From: Polynucleobacter sp. UK-Kesae-W10
GTDB lineage: Bacteria; Pseudomonadota; Gammaproteobacteria; Burkholderiales; Burkholderiaceae
Length of the DNA: 64,000 nucleotides
NCBI RefSeq assembly: GCF_018881575.1
Contig: NZ_JACVQB010000003.1
Coordinates: 1-64,000, forward strand
Direction: 5' to 3'
The notes beneath the pieces are model-generated. The model was not told the DNA's origin and did no database searches. It was given only the letters and a program-made list of their open reading frames with translations. The translations under genes and the position numbers were made by a program. This document shows positions 18,929 to 29,068 of the stretch, piece by piece (within the stretch, counting starts at the first letter, position 1; each line of letters begins with the position of its first letter).

Positions 18929-19294
18929 ATGAAAAAACTCTCAATTCTTCCTCGATTGCTTATCTGTGCTGGTTTGGCATTTGCGGGCTTTGCAGCTCAG
19001 GCTGATGAAGTTAAAGGCAACGCTGCTGCAGGTAATGGCAAAGTTTGGCTTTGCACCGGCTGCCATTCCATTCCCGACTACCGTGCAGACTATCCATTGG
19101 TATATCGAGTGCCTATGTTGGGCGGTCAAAATGCTGCCTATATCGCTACTGCTTTGTCTGAATATAAGAAGGGCGAAAGAAAGCATCCAACAATGCGTTC
19201 AATTGCTGCCAGCTTGTCTGACCAAGATATGGCTGATATTGGCGAATACTATGCTGCGCAAACTGCCAGCTCACCTAACAACCCATTGAAGTGA
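18929..19294 (+). CDS. Periplasmic c-type cytochrome
   Basis: A 121-residue protein with a Sec signal peptide (MKKLS..., cleavage near AAQADE) and one haem-binding CxxCH (CTGCHS). The later Met in YRVPMLGGQN or HPTMRSIA could be the axial ligand. It resembles class I cytochromes of the c553/c4-half type that shuttle electrons to a terminal oxidase. It forms a two-gene unit with a second cytochrome 13 bp downstream. The FNR box upstream suggests control by oxygen. Confidence 0.88.
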   Translation: MKKLSILPRLLICAGLAFAGFAAQADEVKGNAAAGNGKVWLCTGCHSIPDYRADYPLVYRVPMLGGQNAAYIATALSEYKKGERKHPTMRSIAASLSDQDMADIGEYYAAQTASSPNNPLK

Positions 19295-19307
19295 TAAAGG
19301 CACGTTT

Positions 19308-19661
19308 ATGAAATTTGCACTAATTACAGCAGCTTTGTTATCTACGATTGGCCTAGTCAATGTAGCCAATGCCGCTAGCGTTGATAAAGGTCAGGCTTTG
19401 GTAGAGAAGGCTAACTGCGCCTCTTGCCATGGCGCTGGTTTGAATGCCCCCATCATGCCTGCTTACCCTAAATTGGCTGGCCAATATCCTGATTATCTCT
19501 ACTACGCATTGAAGGCCTACAAGGTCGGCAATGGCAATGCTCAGTATGGCCGCAACAATGCCGTTATGGGCTCGCAAGTTCAAGCTTTCTCCGATGCAGA
19601 CTTGCATGACATTGCTGCTTATGTTTCTTCATTGCCTGGAAACTTCGTTATCAAGAAGTAA
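19308..19661 (+). CDS. Periplasmic c-type cytochrome (second of pair)
   Basis: A 117-residue class I cytochrome c. The signal peptide ends near VANAASVDK, and the single haem motif is CASCHG. A C-terminal helix DLHDIAAYVSSLPG is typical of the fold, and candidate Met ligands are in APIMPAYP and AVMGSQ. The first gene of the pair and this one are of similar length but distinct sequence, so they may work like the two halves of a dihaem c4. A strong terminator follows directly. Confidence 0.88.
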   Translation: MKFALITAALLSTIGLVNVANAASVDKGQALVEKANCASCHGAGLNAPIMPAYPKLAGQYPDYLYYALKAYKVGNGNAQYGRNNAVMGSQVQAFSDADLHDIAAYVSSLPGNFVIKK

Positions 19662-19689
19662 TCGCCAGTTACCCGGTAGTACAAAATAA

Positions 19690-19724
19690 AAAGGCTTAGA
19701 AGATTCTTCTAAGCCTTTATTTTT
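19690..19724 (+). terminator. Intrinsic terminator after the cytochrome pair
   Basis: A 12-bp perfect stem, AAAGGCTTAGAA (19690-19701) with TTCTAAGCCTTT (19707-19718) around a 5-nt loop, followed by a T-rich tract. The A/T flanks make it potentially bidirectional, also serving the convergent GntR gene. Confidence 0.88.
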
Positions 19725-19738
19725 ATTAGTTTTTTGAC

Positions 19739-20377
19739 TTAACGTACCGCTTCTAAACCCCGCGCCAAGTGTTTTTTCATGGAAGCCTCTGCTGCTGTGG
19801 CATCCCGCTTTAGCAGAGCATTGAGTATTTCGCGATGCTCCACCAGGGAAGCTTGAAGTCGACCAGTGCTGGTGAGAGAGTCACGGCGGTGTAGTTTTAA
19901 CACTTTACGCAGATCGGCAATGACGCCATTCATCCAGCGATTTCCAGCAATTTCCTGAATTAATTCATGAAATTTGCCATTAGTTTCAAAAAATTGCTCT
20001 AAATCTCGATCTGCAGCAGCCTTTTCTAGTCGGTGGTGCAGGTGATCCAAGAGGTTGAGTTCATCTTCCGTTGCTTTAATGGCAGTTTCTCTTGCTGCTT
20101 CACCTTCGAGCAAAGAAAGGATGGTAAAGATCTGCTCTAGATCTTTTCTGGCGACTTCGGTGACGTAGGCGCCACGCCGCATCTTCATCGTTATCAGGCC
20201 CTCAGAGGCCAAAACCTTGATTGCTTCACGCATGGGGGTGCGACTAATGCCAAATTGCTCAGCTAGTCTTTGCTCGTCCAGCCAGCTTCCTGGGGCTAGC
20301 TGCTTGCTAAAGATCTGCTCCCGCAAGCGATCCGCTACGTCTTCGTATAAAGGGCGATTATTCAGTTTTGTATTCAT
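19739..20377 (-). CDS. GntR-family (FCD) transcriptional regulator
   Basis: A 212-residue regulator. The N-terminal GntR winged helix covers residues 5-70 (LYEDVADRLREQI, then GISRTPMREAIKVLASEGL). The C-terminal FCD all-helical effector domain has the usual metal/ligand positions spread over ETNGKFHELI and LVEHREILNAL. I start at ATG 20377 (MNTKLNN); the longer frame would need TTG at 20417-20419. A 22-bp perfect palindrome covers the start codon. Divergent from the methylmalonyl-CoA mutase operon, it is the obvious candidate regulator of propionyl-CoA metabolism. Confidence 0.88.
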   Translation of the reverse strand: MNTKLNNRPLYEDVADRLREQIFSKQLAPGSWLDEQRLAEQFGISRTPMREAIKVLASEGLITMKMRRGAYVTEVARKDLEQIFTILSLLEGEAARETAIKATEDELNLLDHLHHRLEKAAADRDLEQFFETNGKFHELIQEIAGNRWMNGVIADLRKVLKLHRRDSLTSTGRLQASLVEHREILNALLKRDATAAEASMKKHLARGLEAVR

Positions 20378-20390
20378 AATTATGAATACA
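20369..20390. promoter_or_regulatory. 22-bp perfect palindrome, probable GntR operator
   Basis: Half site TGTATTCATAA followed immediately by its reverse complement TTATGAATACA. It overlaps the GntR start codon (20375-20377) and lies 83 bp before the mutase start. Dyad symmetry of this length next to an FCD regulator is the expected form of its own operator. Confidence 0.6.
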
Positions 20391-20472
20391 TGATATCTAG
20401 ACAAAAGACAAATAGTCAAGCAGAATTAGCAAATATTGATGCAACGCGGTAAGCCTAACCAGGGAGTGTTTT

Positions 20473-22656
20473 GTGAGTTCAGAAAAGAAAAGTTCATCCA
20501 CAGATTGGCCAACGTTTCCAGAGGTAAATGTTGATGCCTGGAAAAAGTCAGCTCAAAAGTCTGCCCCTAATGGCGACGTGGATAAGTTGGGTTGGAATAC
20601 CCCCGACGGAATTCAACTCAAAGCGTTGTATACATCCTCAGATACTGAAGGTCTGAAATACACCGATACATTGCCGGGATTCGAGCCATTTGTACGTGGA
20701 CCTCAGGCCACCATGTATTCCGTTCGCCCTTGGACGATTCGCCAATACGCTGGTTTCTCTACCGCAGAAGAATCGAATGCGTTTTATCGCAAGGCCTTAG
20801 ATGCGGGTGGTCAAGGTGTATCCGTGGCATTCGATTTGGCAACACATCGTGGTTATGACTCTGATCATCCACGCGTAACTGGCGACGTTGGTAAAGCAGG
20901 TGTTGCGATTGACTCAGTCGAAGATATGAAGATTTTGTTCGACGGCATCCCTCTAGACAAGGTATCCGTTTCAATGACGATGAACGGTGCAGTACTACCG
21001 GTATTGGCTGGCTATATTGTGGCCGGTGAAGAGCAGGGGGTGAAGCAGGAGCTTTTATCAGGAACTATTCAGAACGATATTCTGAAAGAGTTCATGGTGA
21101 GAAATACCTACATTTATCCGCCAGAGCCATCCATGCGCATTATTGGTGACATTATTGAGTACACCGCTAAGCACATGCCTAAATTTAACTCGATCTCGAT
21201 CTCGGGTTACCACATGCAAGAAGCTGGTGCTAACCAGGTTTTGGAATTGGCTTTTACTTTGGCTGATGGTAAAGAGTATGTAAAAACTGCTCTTGCTAAG
21301 GGCTTGGATGTGGATGGTTTTGCTGGTCGCCTGTCATTCTTCTTTGCAATTGGCATGAACTTTTATTTAGAGGTCGCAAAGCTGCGTGCCGCGCGATTAT
21401 TGTGGTGGCGCATTATGAAGTCCTTCGAACCAAAAAATCCGAAGTCTTTAATGTTGCGCACGCACTGCCAGACTTCAGGTTGGTCTTTGACTGAGCAAGA
21501 TCCCTACAACAACGTTGTTCGAACCACTGTAGAAGCAATGGCCGCTGTTTTTGGTGGCACTCAATCACTTCATACCAACTCTTTGGATGAGGCAATTGCA
21601 TTGCCGTCGGAGTTCTCTAGCCGCATTGCACGTAATACCCAGTTAATTCTTCAAGAGGAGACTCATATCACTAGCGTGATTGATCCTTGGGCTGGTTCCT
21701 ACATGATGGAAAACCTGACGCAAGAGATGGCTGATAAAGCTTGGGAAATTATTCAGGAAGTGGATGCCATGGGTGGCATGACGAAGGCGGTTGAGAGTGG
21801 TTGGGCAAAACTCAAAATCGAAGCCGCTGCTGCTGAAAAGCAAGCCAAGATTGACTCAGGTTCAGACGTCATTGTTGGTGTTAATAAATACAAGCTTGGC
21901 AAAGAGGATTTGGTCGATGTCTTGATGATTGATAACGACAAAGTGCGTGAGGGCCAAGTTGCGCGCTTAAAAGACATTAAAGCAAAGCGTGATGGTAAAA
22001 AAGTAGAGGCTGCATTAGAGGCTTTGACTAAGGCTGCAGAAGATCACTCCGGAAATTTATTGGAGTTGGCAGTAAATGCAATTCGTTTGCGCGCCACAGT
22101 TGGTGAAGTATCTGATGCATTGGAAAAAGTTTACGGGCGCCATCGCGCCGATACGCAAAAGGTGACCGGAGTGTACGCAGCTGCTTATGACTCAGCCGAA
22201 GGCTGGGCAAAACTACAAACAGAAATTGCCGACTTTGCTAAAGACTTTGGACGTCGCCCACGTGTGATGATTGCCAAGCTTGGTCAAGACGGCCATGATC
22301 GTGGAGCCAAGGTGGTTGCCACAGCATATGCTGACTTAGGTTTTGACGTGGACATTGGACCGCTATTTCAAACTCCCGAAGAGTGCGCTCGTCAAGCAAT
22401 TGAGAACGACGTACATGCCTTAGGTATTTCTACGTTGGCGGCAGGTCACAAAACATTAGTGCCAGCCATCATCGCTGAATTGAAGAAACAGGGCTCAGAC
22501 GACATCATTGTGTTCGTTGGTGGCGTGATTCCAAGACAAGACTATGAATTCCTTTATGAAGCAGGGGTCAAGGGTATTTATGGACCGGGTACGCCAATCC
22601 CAGCTTCGGCTAAGGATGTGCTCGAGCAAATTCGTAAGTCCGTTAAACCAATTTAA
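20473..22656 (+). CDS. scpA: Methylmalonyl-CoA mutase (single chain)
   Basis: A B12-dependent enzyme isomerising methylmalonyl-CoA to succinyl-CoA. The 727-residue homodimer-type chain has an N-terminal TIM-barrel substrate domain ([24 protein letters not shown]) and a C-terminal cobalamin domain. The cobalt-ligand motif DxHxxG is GQDGHDRG, with His608. It starts with GTG at 20473. First gene of the plus-strand operon mutase-meaB-pccB-pccA-epimerase. Confidence 0.95.
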   Translation: MSSEKKSSSTDWPTFPEVNVDAWKKSAQKSAPNGDVDKLGWNTPDGIQLKALYTSSDTEGLKYTDTLPGFEPFVRGPQATMYSVRPWTIRQYAGFSTAEESNAFYRKALDAGGQGVSVAFDLATHRGYDSDHPRVTGDVGKAGVAIDSVEDMKILFDGIPLDKVSVSMTMNGAVLPVLAGYIVAGEEQGVKQELLSGTIQNDILKEFMVRNTYIYPPEPSMRIIGDIIEYTAKHMPKFNSISISGYHMQEAGANQVLELAFTLADGKEYVKTALAKGLDVDGFAGRLSFFFAIGMNFYLEVAKLRAARLLWWRIMKSFEPKNPKSLMLRTHCQTSGWSLTEQDPYNNVVRTTVEAMAAVFGGTQSLHTNSLDEAIALPSEFSSRIARNTQLILQEETHITSVIDPWAGSYMMENLTQEMADKAWEIIQEVDAMGGMTKAVESGWAKLKIEAAAAEKQAKIDSGSDVIVGVNKYKLGKEDLVDVLMIDNDKVREGQVARLKDIKAKRDGKKVEAALEALTKAAEDHSGNLLELAVNAIRLRATVGEVSDALEKVYGRHRADTQKVTGVYAAAYDSAEGWAKLQTEIADFAKDFGRRPRVMIAKLGQDGHDRGAKVVATAYADLGFDVDIGPLFQTPEECARQAIENDVHALGISTLAAGHKTLVPAIIAELKKQGSDDIIVFVGGVIPRQDYEFLYEAGVKGIYGPGTPIPASAKDVLEQIRKSVKPI

Positions 22657-22668
22657 ACCGAGTCATTG

Positions 22669-23697
22669 ATGATGCTCGAAGCAGCAGATCAGGCTTTGGT
22701 GAGCGATCTCACCGATGCACCATCGCTCAAGCAGCGACGTGCATTGGCAAAGGTCATCACCTTGCTGGAATCTACGCGTCTTGATCATCGTAAACGCGCT
22801 GACGATGTACTGAATACTTTGCTTCCTAAGACCGGGAAGTCCTTTCGTTTGGGTATCTCTGGGGTGCCTGGTGTTGGTAAGTCCACTCTGATTGAAACCC
22901 TGGGTCTCTATTTAATTGAAAAAGGCCATCGTGTTGCTGTTTTAGCGATTGATCCTTCTTCTAGTTTGTCGGGTGGCTCCATTCTTGGGGATAAAACCCG
23001 TATGGAGCGCTTATCTGTTTTGGAAAATGCATTTATCCGCCCAAGCCCCTCATCGCTGACTTTAGGTGGTGTAGCTGAAAAAACCCGTGAAGCCATGTTG
23101 GTGGCTGAGGCCGCTGGATTTGACATCATCATTGTTGAGACCGTCGGTGTTGGTCAGAGCGAAATCGCTGTAGCTGGTATGACCGATATGTTTTTGCTCT
23201 TGCAATTGCCCAATGCAGGCGATGATCTACAAGCAATCAAAAAAGGCGTAATGGAAATTGCGGATCTGATTGTCATCAATAAAGTGGATCTGGATCCGGA
23301 TGCGGCAATGCGTGCTCAGCTATTCATTACCAGCTCATTACGACTTTTGGGCTTTCAAGGCAATCCTGACCATGCTTCTCATGATGTTGATTTTTGGCAC
23401 CCCACAGTACTCACACTAAGCGCATTAGAAGGTAGAGGCGTGCCTGAGTTATGGGAAAAAATAACCCATTTCGAAAAGCTGCAAAGGGCAAATGGCAAGT
23501 TTGATGCGCGTCGCAAGCAGCAGTCTGGCGCGTGGATGTGGGACCGTATTGATGCAGGATTAAAGAATGCGTTTCGCAGTAATGAAGCTGTGCAAGCGCT
23601 TCTACCAAGTTTAGTGGCACAAGTAAATCAAGGAACCGTGGCGCCTTCAGTAGCAGCAAGACGTCTATTGGAGTCCATGGGACATGAATTTTTCTAA
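22669..23697 (+). CDS. meaB: MeaB/ArgK GTPase, mutase chaperone
   Basis: A G3E-family GTPase that protects and reloads methylmalonyl-CoA mutase with adenosylcobalamin. Walker A is GVPGVGKSTLIE, the switch/Walker B region is IIVETVGVGQSE, and the guanine motif is VINKVDLD (NKxD). ATG codons at 22669 and 22672 follow a TTG at 22666; I use 22669, giving 342 residues. The gene is 12 bp after the mutase, matching the usual pairing of the two proteins. Confidence 0.93.
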   Translation: MMLEAADQALVSDLTDAPSLKQRRALAKVITLLESTRLDHRKRADDVLNTLLPKTGKSFRLGISGVPGVGKSTLIETLGLYLIEKGHRVAVLAIDPSSSLSGGSILGDKTRMERLSVLENAFIRPSPSSLTLGGVAEKTREAMLVAEAAGFDIIIVETVGVGQSEIAVAGMTDMFLLLQLPNAGDDLQAIKKGVMEIADLIVINKVDLDPDAAMRAQLFITSSLRLLGFQGNPDHASHDVDFWHPTVLTLSALEGRGVPELWEKITHFEKLQRANGKFDARRKQQSGAWMWDRIDAGLKNAFRSNEAVQALLPSLVAQVNQGTVAPSVAARRLLESMGHEFF

Positions 23698-23707
23698 GGA
23701 GTAGGTA

Positions 23708-25240
23708 ATGAAGGAAATCATTCAACAACTGGAAGCAAAGCGCGAGCTAGCCCGTTTGGGTGGCGGCCAAAAGCGTATTCAAGCGCAACATGCAAAGGGT
23801 AAATTGACTGCCCGCGAGCGTATAGAACTACTGCTTGATGCTGGCACTTTTGAAGAGTGGGATATGTTTGTCGAGCACCGTTGTCATGACTTTGGCATGG
23901 GCGACCAAACCGTTCCTGGCGATGGCGTGGTCACTGGATACGGAATGATTAATGGCCGCTTGGTATTTGTTTTCTCACAAGACTTCACAGTTCTGGGTGG
24001 CTCCTTATCTGAAGCGCATGCAGAAAAGATTTGCAAGATCATGGATCAAGCGCTCAAAGTCGGTGCGCCAGTGATTGGTTTGAATGACTCCGGTGGTGCA
24101 CGTATTCAAGAAGGCGTTGCTTCCTTGGGTGGTTATGCAGAGATATTCCAGCGTAACGTCACGGCTTCTGGCGTGATTCCACAAATTTCCCTAATCATGG
24201 GCCCATCCGCAGGTGGCGCGGTGTATTCCCCAGCCTTAACGGATTTCATCTTCATGGTGAAAGACAGTTCTTACATGTTCGTTACTGGTCCTGAAGTCGT
24301 TAAAACAGTGACTCATGAGGATGTCACCTCTGAAGAGTTGGGTGGTGCGGTCACGCACTCCACCGTTTCGGGCGTTTGTGATTTAGCGTTTGAAAACGAT
24401 GTAGATGCCATTATGATGTTGCGTCGTTTTTTCAATTACTTGCCACTCTCTAATCGCGAAAAGCCGCCTTTGATTAAGGGCGCCAACCGCACAGAAGAAC
24501 CCGATTTTTCTTTGGATACTTTGGTTCCATCTAATCCAAATCAACCATATGACATGAAAGAGTTGATTGAGAAGATTGTCGATGATGGTGAATTCTTTGA
24601 GTTGCAGCCAGACTATGCCAAAAATATTGTGATTGGCTTTGCCCGGATGGAAGGTCGCTCTATTGGCATCGTAGCTAATCAGCCACTGGTTTTGGCGGGC
24701 TGTTTGGATATTAAGGCCTCCATTAAAGCTGCGCGTTTTGTTCGCTTCTGCGATGCCTTCAATATTCCGGTAGTCACTCTCGTTGACGTTCCAGGCTTTA
24801 TGCCTGGTACTGCGCAGGAATACGGCGGCATCATTAAACATGGTGCCAAATTGCTATACGCCTATGCAGACTGCACAGTACCTAAGGTAACCCTAATTAC
24901 CCGCAAAGCGTATGGTGGTGCTTATGACGTGATGGCGTCTAAGCATTTGCGTGGCGACGTGAATTTTGCTTGGCCTTCTGCTGAAATTGCGGTGATGGGT
25001 CCTAAAGGGGCGGTTGAAATTATCTTCCGTGAAGAAAAGTCGGATCCAGAAAAAATTACCGCTCGTGAAGCTGAATACAAGTCTAAATTTGCAAACCCCT
25101 TTGTTGCAGGCCGTCGTGGCTATATTGATGACGTGATTCTCCCGCACGAAACCCGCAAGCGTATTGCGCGTTCATTGGCAATGCTCAAAGATAAAGATTT
25201 AAAAAATCCTGCGCGTAAACACGGCAATATTCCTCTGTAA
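23708..25240 (+). CDS. pccB: Propionyl-CoA carboxylase beta subunit (carboxyltransferase)
   Basis: A 510-residue carboxyltransferase that moves CO2 from carboxybiotin to propionyl-CoA. It is a two-lobe crotonase fold: lobe one with [14 protein letters not shown] and [13 protein letters not shown], lobe two with [17 protein letters not shown] and AYGGAYDVM. The oxyanion-type Gly-Gly pairs are intact. It sits with the biotin subunit and mutase, which favours propionyl-CoA over acetyl-CoA as substrate. A clear GGAGTAGGTA Shine-Dalgarno region precedes the ATG. Confidence 0.92.
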   Translation: MKEIIQQLEAKRELARLGGGQKRIQAQHAKGKLTARERIELLLDAGTFEEWDMFVEHRCHDFGMGDQTVPGDGVVTGYGMINGRLVFVFSQDFTVLGGSLSEAHAEKICKIMDQALKVGAPVIGLNDSGGARIQEGVASLGGYAEIFQRNVTASGVIPQISLIMGPSAGGAVYSPALTDFIFMVKDSSYMFVTGPEVVKTVTHEDVTSEELGGAVTHSTVSGVCDLAFENDVDAIMMLRRFFNYLPLSNREKPPLIKGANRTEEPDFSLDTLVPSNPNQPYDMKELIEKIVDDGEFFELQPDYAKNIVIGFARMEGRSIGIVANQPLVLAGCLDIKASIKAARFVRFCDAFNIPVVTLVDVPGFMPGTAQEYGGIIKHGAKLLYAYADCTVPKVTLITRKAYGGAYDVMASKHLRGDVNFAWPSAEIAVMGPKGAVEIIFREEKSDPEKITAREAEYKSKFANPFVAGRRGYIDDVILPHETRKRIARSLAMLKDKDLKNPARKHGNIPL

Positions 25241-25255
25241 AGGCGCTGACACATT

Positions 25256-27292
25256 ATGACTACGAAAATGTTTAAGAAAATTTTGATTGCTAACCGCGGC
25301 GAGATTGCTTGCCGTGTAATGAAAACTGCCCAGAAGATGGGTATTAAGACAGTCGCCGTTTATTCAGAGGCGGATAAAGAAGCGCGTCATGTGCAAATGG
25401 CTGACGAGGCGATTTGTATTGGACCTGCACCTTCTCGTGAATCCTACCTGGTAATGGATCGCATTATTCAGGCCTGCAAAGATACCGGCGCCCAAGCAGT
25501 GCATCCTGGTTACGGATTCTTGTCTGAGAATGAGCAATTCGCTAAGCGTTGCGAAGAGGAAGGAATTGTCTTTATTGGCCCTAAGCATCAATCTATTGCT
25601 GCGATGGGTGACAAAATTGCTTCTAAGAAGTTGGCTTTAGAGGCTAAGGTCAACACTATTCCGGGATATAACGAAGCGATTGACACCAATGAAGAGGCGG
25701 TGAAAATTGCTCAGGGTATTGGTTACCCAGTCATGATCAAGGCATCTGCCGGCGGTGGCGGCAAAGGCTTGCGCGTCGCATTTAATGATAAAGAAGCTGC
25801 TGAAGGTTTTGCTGCATGTAAGACCGAGGCAATGAATAGCTTTGGCGATGACCGCATCTTCATTGAGAAGTTTGTCGAAGGCCCTCGCCATATTGAAATT
25901 CAGGTCTTGGGTGATTCCCATGGCAATGTGGTCTACCTAAATGAGCGTGATTGCTCCATTCAGCGTCGTCACCAAAAAGTGATTGAAGAAGCTCCATCTC
26001 CTTTTATTGATCCTGCGACCCGAAAAGCGATGGGCGAACAGGCTGTTGCACTTGCCAAAGCGGTGAATTATCAGTCTGCTGGTACTGTTGAATTTGTGGT
26101 GGGTAAAGACAAGTCTTTCTACTTCTTGGAAATGAATACCCGCCTACAAGTTGAGCATCCTGTCACTGAGAGCATTACTGGCTTGGATTTAGTTGAGCAA
26201 ATGATTCGGATTGCTGCTGGTGAAAAGCTGGCATTTAAGCAAGAAGATGTGAAGTTGGATGGCTGGTCTATGGAGTGCCGTATCAATGCGGATGACCCGT
26301 TCCGCAACTTCCTGCCTTCAACTGGACGTTTGGTGAAATACCGTCCTCCAGAGTCTGTGAATGGGGTGCGTGTAGATACGGGCGTATACGAGGGCGGAGA
26401 AATCCCTATGTATTACGACTCGATGATTGCGAAGTTGATTGTGCATGGTAAAGATCGCAGCGAAGCGATCGACAAGATGCGCGCCGCTTTGAATGACTTT
26501 GTCATTCGTGGCATTCATTCCAATATTCCTTTCCAGGCCGCATTGTTACAGCATCCGCGCTTTGTGAACGGTGATTTCACTACTGGGTTTATTGCAGAAG
26601 AGTATCCAGAGGGCTTCAAGAAAGATTCTGTACAGCCTGCTGATTCAAAGCGTCTGGCTGCGTTAGCTGCATTTATGCGCTATCGCTACCTTGAGCATAT
26701 CAAGATGATTGATGGTCAATTGGCCGGCCATGAGATGGTGATTGCAAAGAAATTTGTTGTAGTCACTGGTAAGAAATGCGGCTCCATGGCAGACCCATGC
26801 GAAGAGCCAGTGCGTATCGAGTTGAAGGATGGAATTTATTCCGTCTATATTGATGATGCAGATGGCGTAAGTCGTTACGATATCGTCAGCAACTGGCGTC
26901 CGGGTCAGCTGACATTGCACGCTACGATTAATGGCACTAGCAAAATCACCGCCCAGGTCGAAAGAAAAGGCGTGAAATTTTACCTAGTCCTTGATGGCGC
27001 GCACTATGAGTGCATGGTGCTAAGTCCTTTAGGTGCGGAGATGCAACGGCGTATGCCAGTGAAGTTGCCGCCAGATACCTCTAAGTTAGTCATGTCACCG
27101 ATGCCAGGTTTGTTAACCAAGATTGCCGTCAAAGTCGGTGAAGCGGTAACAGCCGGTCAGAAATTGGCCTCTATTGAGGCAATGAAAATGGAGAATACTA
27201 TTTCTGCCGCCCAAGATGGTGTTGTTGCTGAAATCTGCGCCAAAGAGGGTGATAGCTTGGCAGTTGATCAGTTGATTATTCGTTTTGAATAG
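25256..27292 (+). CDS. pccA: Propionyl-CoA carboxylase alpha subunit (biotin carboxylase/carrier)
   Basis: The ATP-dependent biotin carboxylase and biotin carrier in one chain of 678 residues. The N-terminal biotin carboxylase domain shows [14 protein letters not shown], the glycine-rich ATP loop [12 protein letters not shown], and [15 protein letters not shown] middle linker (BT) domain follows, and the carrier at the end has the biotinylated Lys644 in EAMKMENT. It is 15 bp downstream of pccB. A second start, four codons in, is possible. Confidence 0.94.
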   Translation: MTTKMFKKILIANRGEIACRVMKTAQKMGIKTVAVYSEADKEARHVQMADEAICIGPAPSRESYLVMDRIIQACKDTGAQAVHPGYGFLSENEQFAKRCEEEGIVFIGPKHQSIAAMGDKIASKKLALEAKVNTIPGYNEAIDTNEEAVKIAQGIGYPVMIKASAGGGGKGLRVAFNDKEAAEGFAACKTEAMNSFGDDRIFIEKFVEGPRHIEIQVLGDSHGNVVYLNERDCSIQRRHQKVIEEAPSPFIDPATRKAMGEQAVALAKAVNYQSAGTVEFVVGKDKSFYFLEMNTRLQVEHPVTESITGLDLVEQMIRIAAGEKLAFKQEDVKLDGWSMECRINADDPFRNFLPSTGRLVKYRPPESVNGVRVDTGVYEGGEIPMYYDSMIAKLIVHGKDRSEAIDKMRAALNDFVIRGIHSNIPFQAALLQHPRFVNGDFTTGFIAEEYPEGFKKDSVQPADSKRLAALAAFMRYRYLEHIKMIDGQLAGHEMVIAKKFVVVTGKKCGSMADPCEEPVRIELKDGIYSVYIDDADGVSRYDIVSNWRPGQLTLHATINGTSKITAQVERKGVKFYLVLDGAHYECMVLSPLGAEMQRRMPVKLPPDTSKLVMSPMPGLLTKIAVKVGEAVTAGQKLASIEAMKMENTISAAQDGVVAEICAKEGDSLAVDQLIIRFE

Positions 27293-27308
27293 GAAGGTGA
27301 TTCAGTAC

Positions 27309-27776
27309 ATGACAGCTAAGCCATTCAAAATTCTCGGCATACAGCAAATTGCTATTGGCGGGGAAAATAAGGATCGCCTCAAGAAGCTTTGGGTTGATAT
27401 GTTGGGTTTCGAATACAAGAGCACTTTTGTTTCTGAGCGTGAAAACGTAGATGAAGATATTTGCGCGATTGGCTCTGGTGCGCATGAGATTGAGGTTGAT
27501 CTCATGCAGCCTTTTGATATCGAAAAAAAGCCTGCAGTTCATCAAACCCCCTTGAACCATATCGGTTTGTGGGTGGATGATCTGCCTAAAGCGGTGGAAT
27601 GGCTATCCGCAAATGGCTTGCGTTTTGCCCCTGGGGGTATTCGTAAGGGGGCTGCTGGCTATGACATTACCTTTGTGCATCCTAAGGGTAATGATGAGTT
27701 CCCGATCAGCGGGGAGGGCGTTCTCATTGAGCTCGTTCAAGCGCCTCCTGAGGTCATTGCGGAATTGCGTTCATAA
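27309..27776 (+). CDS. VOC-family protein, probable methylmalonyl-CoA epimerase
   Basis: A 155-residue vicinal-oxygen-chelate protein. Paired beta-alpha-beta modules are visible: [15 protein letters not shown], then [18 protein letters not shown], ending VLIELVQAP. Methylmalonyl-CoA epimerase converts the S to the R isomer between the carboxylase and mutase, exactly the step missing from this operon. The NHIGLWVDD and LIELVQ metal positions fit, but the first ligand, His in the usual D-H-I-A-I, is Gln13 here. The start at 27309 has a good AGGAAGGTGA Shine-Dalgarno inside the pccA stop region. Activity is therefore probable but not certain. Confidence 0.7.
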   Translation: MTAKPFKILGIQQIAIGGENKDRLKKLWVDMLGFEYKSTFVSERENVDEDICAIGSGAHEIEVDLMQPFDIEKKPAVHQTPLNHIGLWVDDLPKAVEWLSANGLRFAPGGIRKGAAGYDITFVHPKGNDEFPISGEGVLIELVQAPPEVIAELRS

Positions 27777-27794
27777 TTTAGTTTTTACTAAATT
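27775..27794 (+). other. Weak A/T hairpin between operons
   Basis: AATTTAGT and ACTAAATT (8 bp) around TTTT, beginning in the stop codon of the epimerase-like gene and ending 12 bp before tsaB. The stem has only two G-C pairs and no T-tract, so it is at best a weak attenuator or processing site. Confidence 0.25.
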
Positions 27795-27806
27795 AAAGAG
27801 CTTGAA

Positions 27807-28544
27807 TTGACGCGTCTATTAGCCATCGACACTTCTTCTGCGTGGTGTTCGGTGGCTTTATCTTTGGGTGAGGAAGCCCCCCGGATTCGACATGAGTCAG
27901 TGTCGGCTGGCGCTAGCCAACTATTGCTCCCGTGGATCAATGATTTGCTCACACAAGCAAACTTGCGCTTAGAAAACCTGGATGCTATCGCCGTCGGTAT
28001 TGGGCCAGGTGCCTTTACTGGCGTGCGCTTGGGTATTGCGGCCGCGCAAGGGTTAGCAATTGCTTCCAAGCTGCCAGTTTTGCCAGTAGCAAGTCTAGAT
28101 GCAATTGCTGCCCAAGTGATCCATTCGCCAAGATTCTTGCAGCTACAAGCAAAGCACTTTGTGATTGCTATTGATGCTCGCATGGATGAGGTTTACTGGG
28201 CTAAATATGCCTATGATGCTAACAATCCTTCTAGTGCAACACGGCTAGGTCAGATTTATCTGTGTAAACCTGAGCAAATAGACCTCTCTGGCGCTCAATA
28301 TATAGCCGGAAGCGCAATCAAAGCCTATGGCACACGTTTATTTGCCCAAGAGGATATTTCGATTGATGCTCAAGATGCCGATTTGGGAATATCTGCTTCG
28401 GGAATTTTGTCTTGTGCCAAACAGATGTTCAAACATCATTTGGCAGTAGATGTTCACCGCCTTGAACCGTTATACGTCCGGGATAAAGTAGCGTTAACCA
28501 CAGACGAGCGAAATGCGCTGTTTAATAAAGGCGCCACATCATGA
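27807..28544 (+). CDS. tsaB: tRNA threonylcarbamoyladenosine biosynthesis protein TsaB
   Basis: TsaB is the dimerisation partner of TsaD in making t6A37 of ANN-reading tRNAs. The 245-residue protein begins MTRLLAIDTSSAWCSVAL, an ASKHA-fold N-terminus, and carries AIAVGIGPGAFTGVRLGIAAAQGLA, the family's most conserved stretch. The start must be TTG at 27807: the motif begins 5 residues later and no ATG or GTG lies in frame upstream. It overlaps rimI by 4 bp, the common tsaB-rimI pair. Confidence 0.92.
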   Translation: MTRLLAIDTSSAWCSVALSLGEEAPRIRHESVSAGASQLLLPWINDLLTQANLRLENLDAIAVGIGPGAFTGVRLGIAAAQGLAIASKLPVLPVASLDAIAAQVIHSPRFLQLQAKHFVIAIDARMDEVYWAKYAYDANNPSSATRLGQIYLCKPEQIDLSGAQYIAGSAIKAYGTRLFAQEDISIDAQDADLGISASGILSCAKQMFKHHLAVDVHRLEPLYVRDKVALTTDERNALFNKGATS

Positions 28545-29068
28545 ATGCCTCTGAAGGTAGGGCTGAACTCTCTTTCATGCCAATGCAGGTTGCCGACCTA
28601 GATGCGGTTCTAGCGATTGAGTCCATCTCTCACCTTCACCCTTGGACTAGGGGTAATTTTTCAGATTCATTGTCAGCAGGCCATTGGGCATATTGCATTC
28701 GACCTCAAGCAGATCAAGGCGCCCTTCAACCAGGTTCTTATTTGGACCCGCAGGTACTCTGGGCATACTGCATCTTGTTTCCAGCGGTGGATGAGTTGCA
28801 CCTCCTCAACATTACGGTTTCACCCAAATTGCGCCAATTCGGATTGGGTTCACGCATGATGGCGGCCATCGAAGGGGTGGCAGCACAACAGCAAATGCCC
28901 CGCATTATTTTGGAGGTAAGACCCTCTAATACCCCTGCAATCGCTTTATATCAAAAGCTGGGTTACGAGCAAATTGGCTTACGGAAAAACTACTATCCTG
29001 TTAACCCTCAATCGGGCATTCGCGAAGATGCCATCGTGATGGCCAAATCGATTAAGCTAGAGGCATGA
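28541..29068 (+). CDS. rimI: Ribosomal protein S18 alanine N-acetyltransferase
   Basis: A 175-residue GNAT enzyme acetylating the N-terminus of ribosomal protein S18. The acetyl-CoA loop is VSPKLRQFGLGSRMM (the Q/R-x-x-G-x-G/A type), and LEVRPSNTPAIALYQKLGYEQIG is the classic RimI C-terminal motif. The N-terminus has HPWTRGNFSDSL. Start and stop overlap both neighbours by 4 bp (ATGA), so tsaB, rimI and the next gene are one translation-coupled unit. Confidence 0.92.
   Translation: MNASEGRAELSFMPMQVADLDAVLAIESISHLHPWTRGNFSDSLSAGHWAYCIRPQADQGALQPGSYLDPQVLWAYCILFPAVDELHLLNITVSPKLRQFGLGSRMMAAIEGVAAQQQMPRIILEVRPSNTPAIALYQKLGYEQIGLRKNYYPVNPQSGIREDAIVMAKSIKLEA

Noticed and set aside
20417-20473. 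Cobalamin riboswitch before the B12-dependent mutase
   Set aside because: Only about 50 nt between the regulator leader and the mutase start; far too short and no B12-box seen.
24383-24841. Long open frame antisense to pccB
   Set aside because: It lies wholly inside a strongly conserved gene, has no motif and its composition follows the codons of the sense gene.
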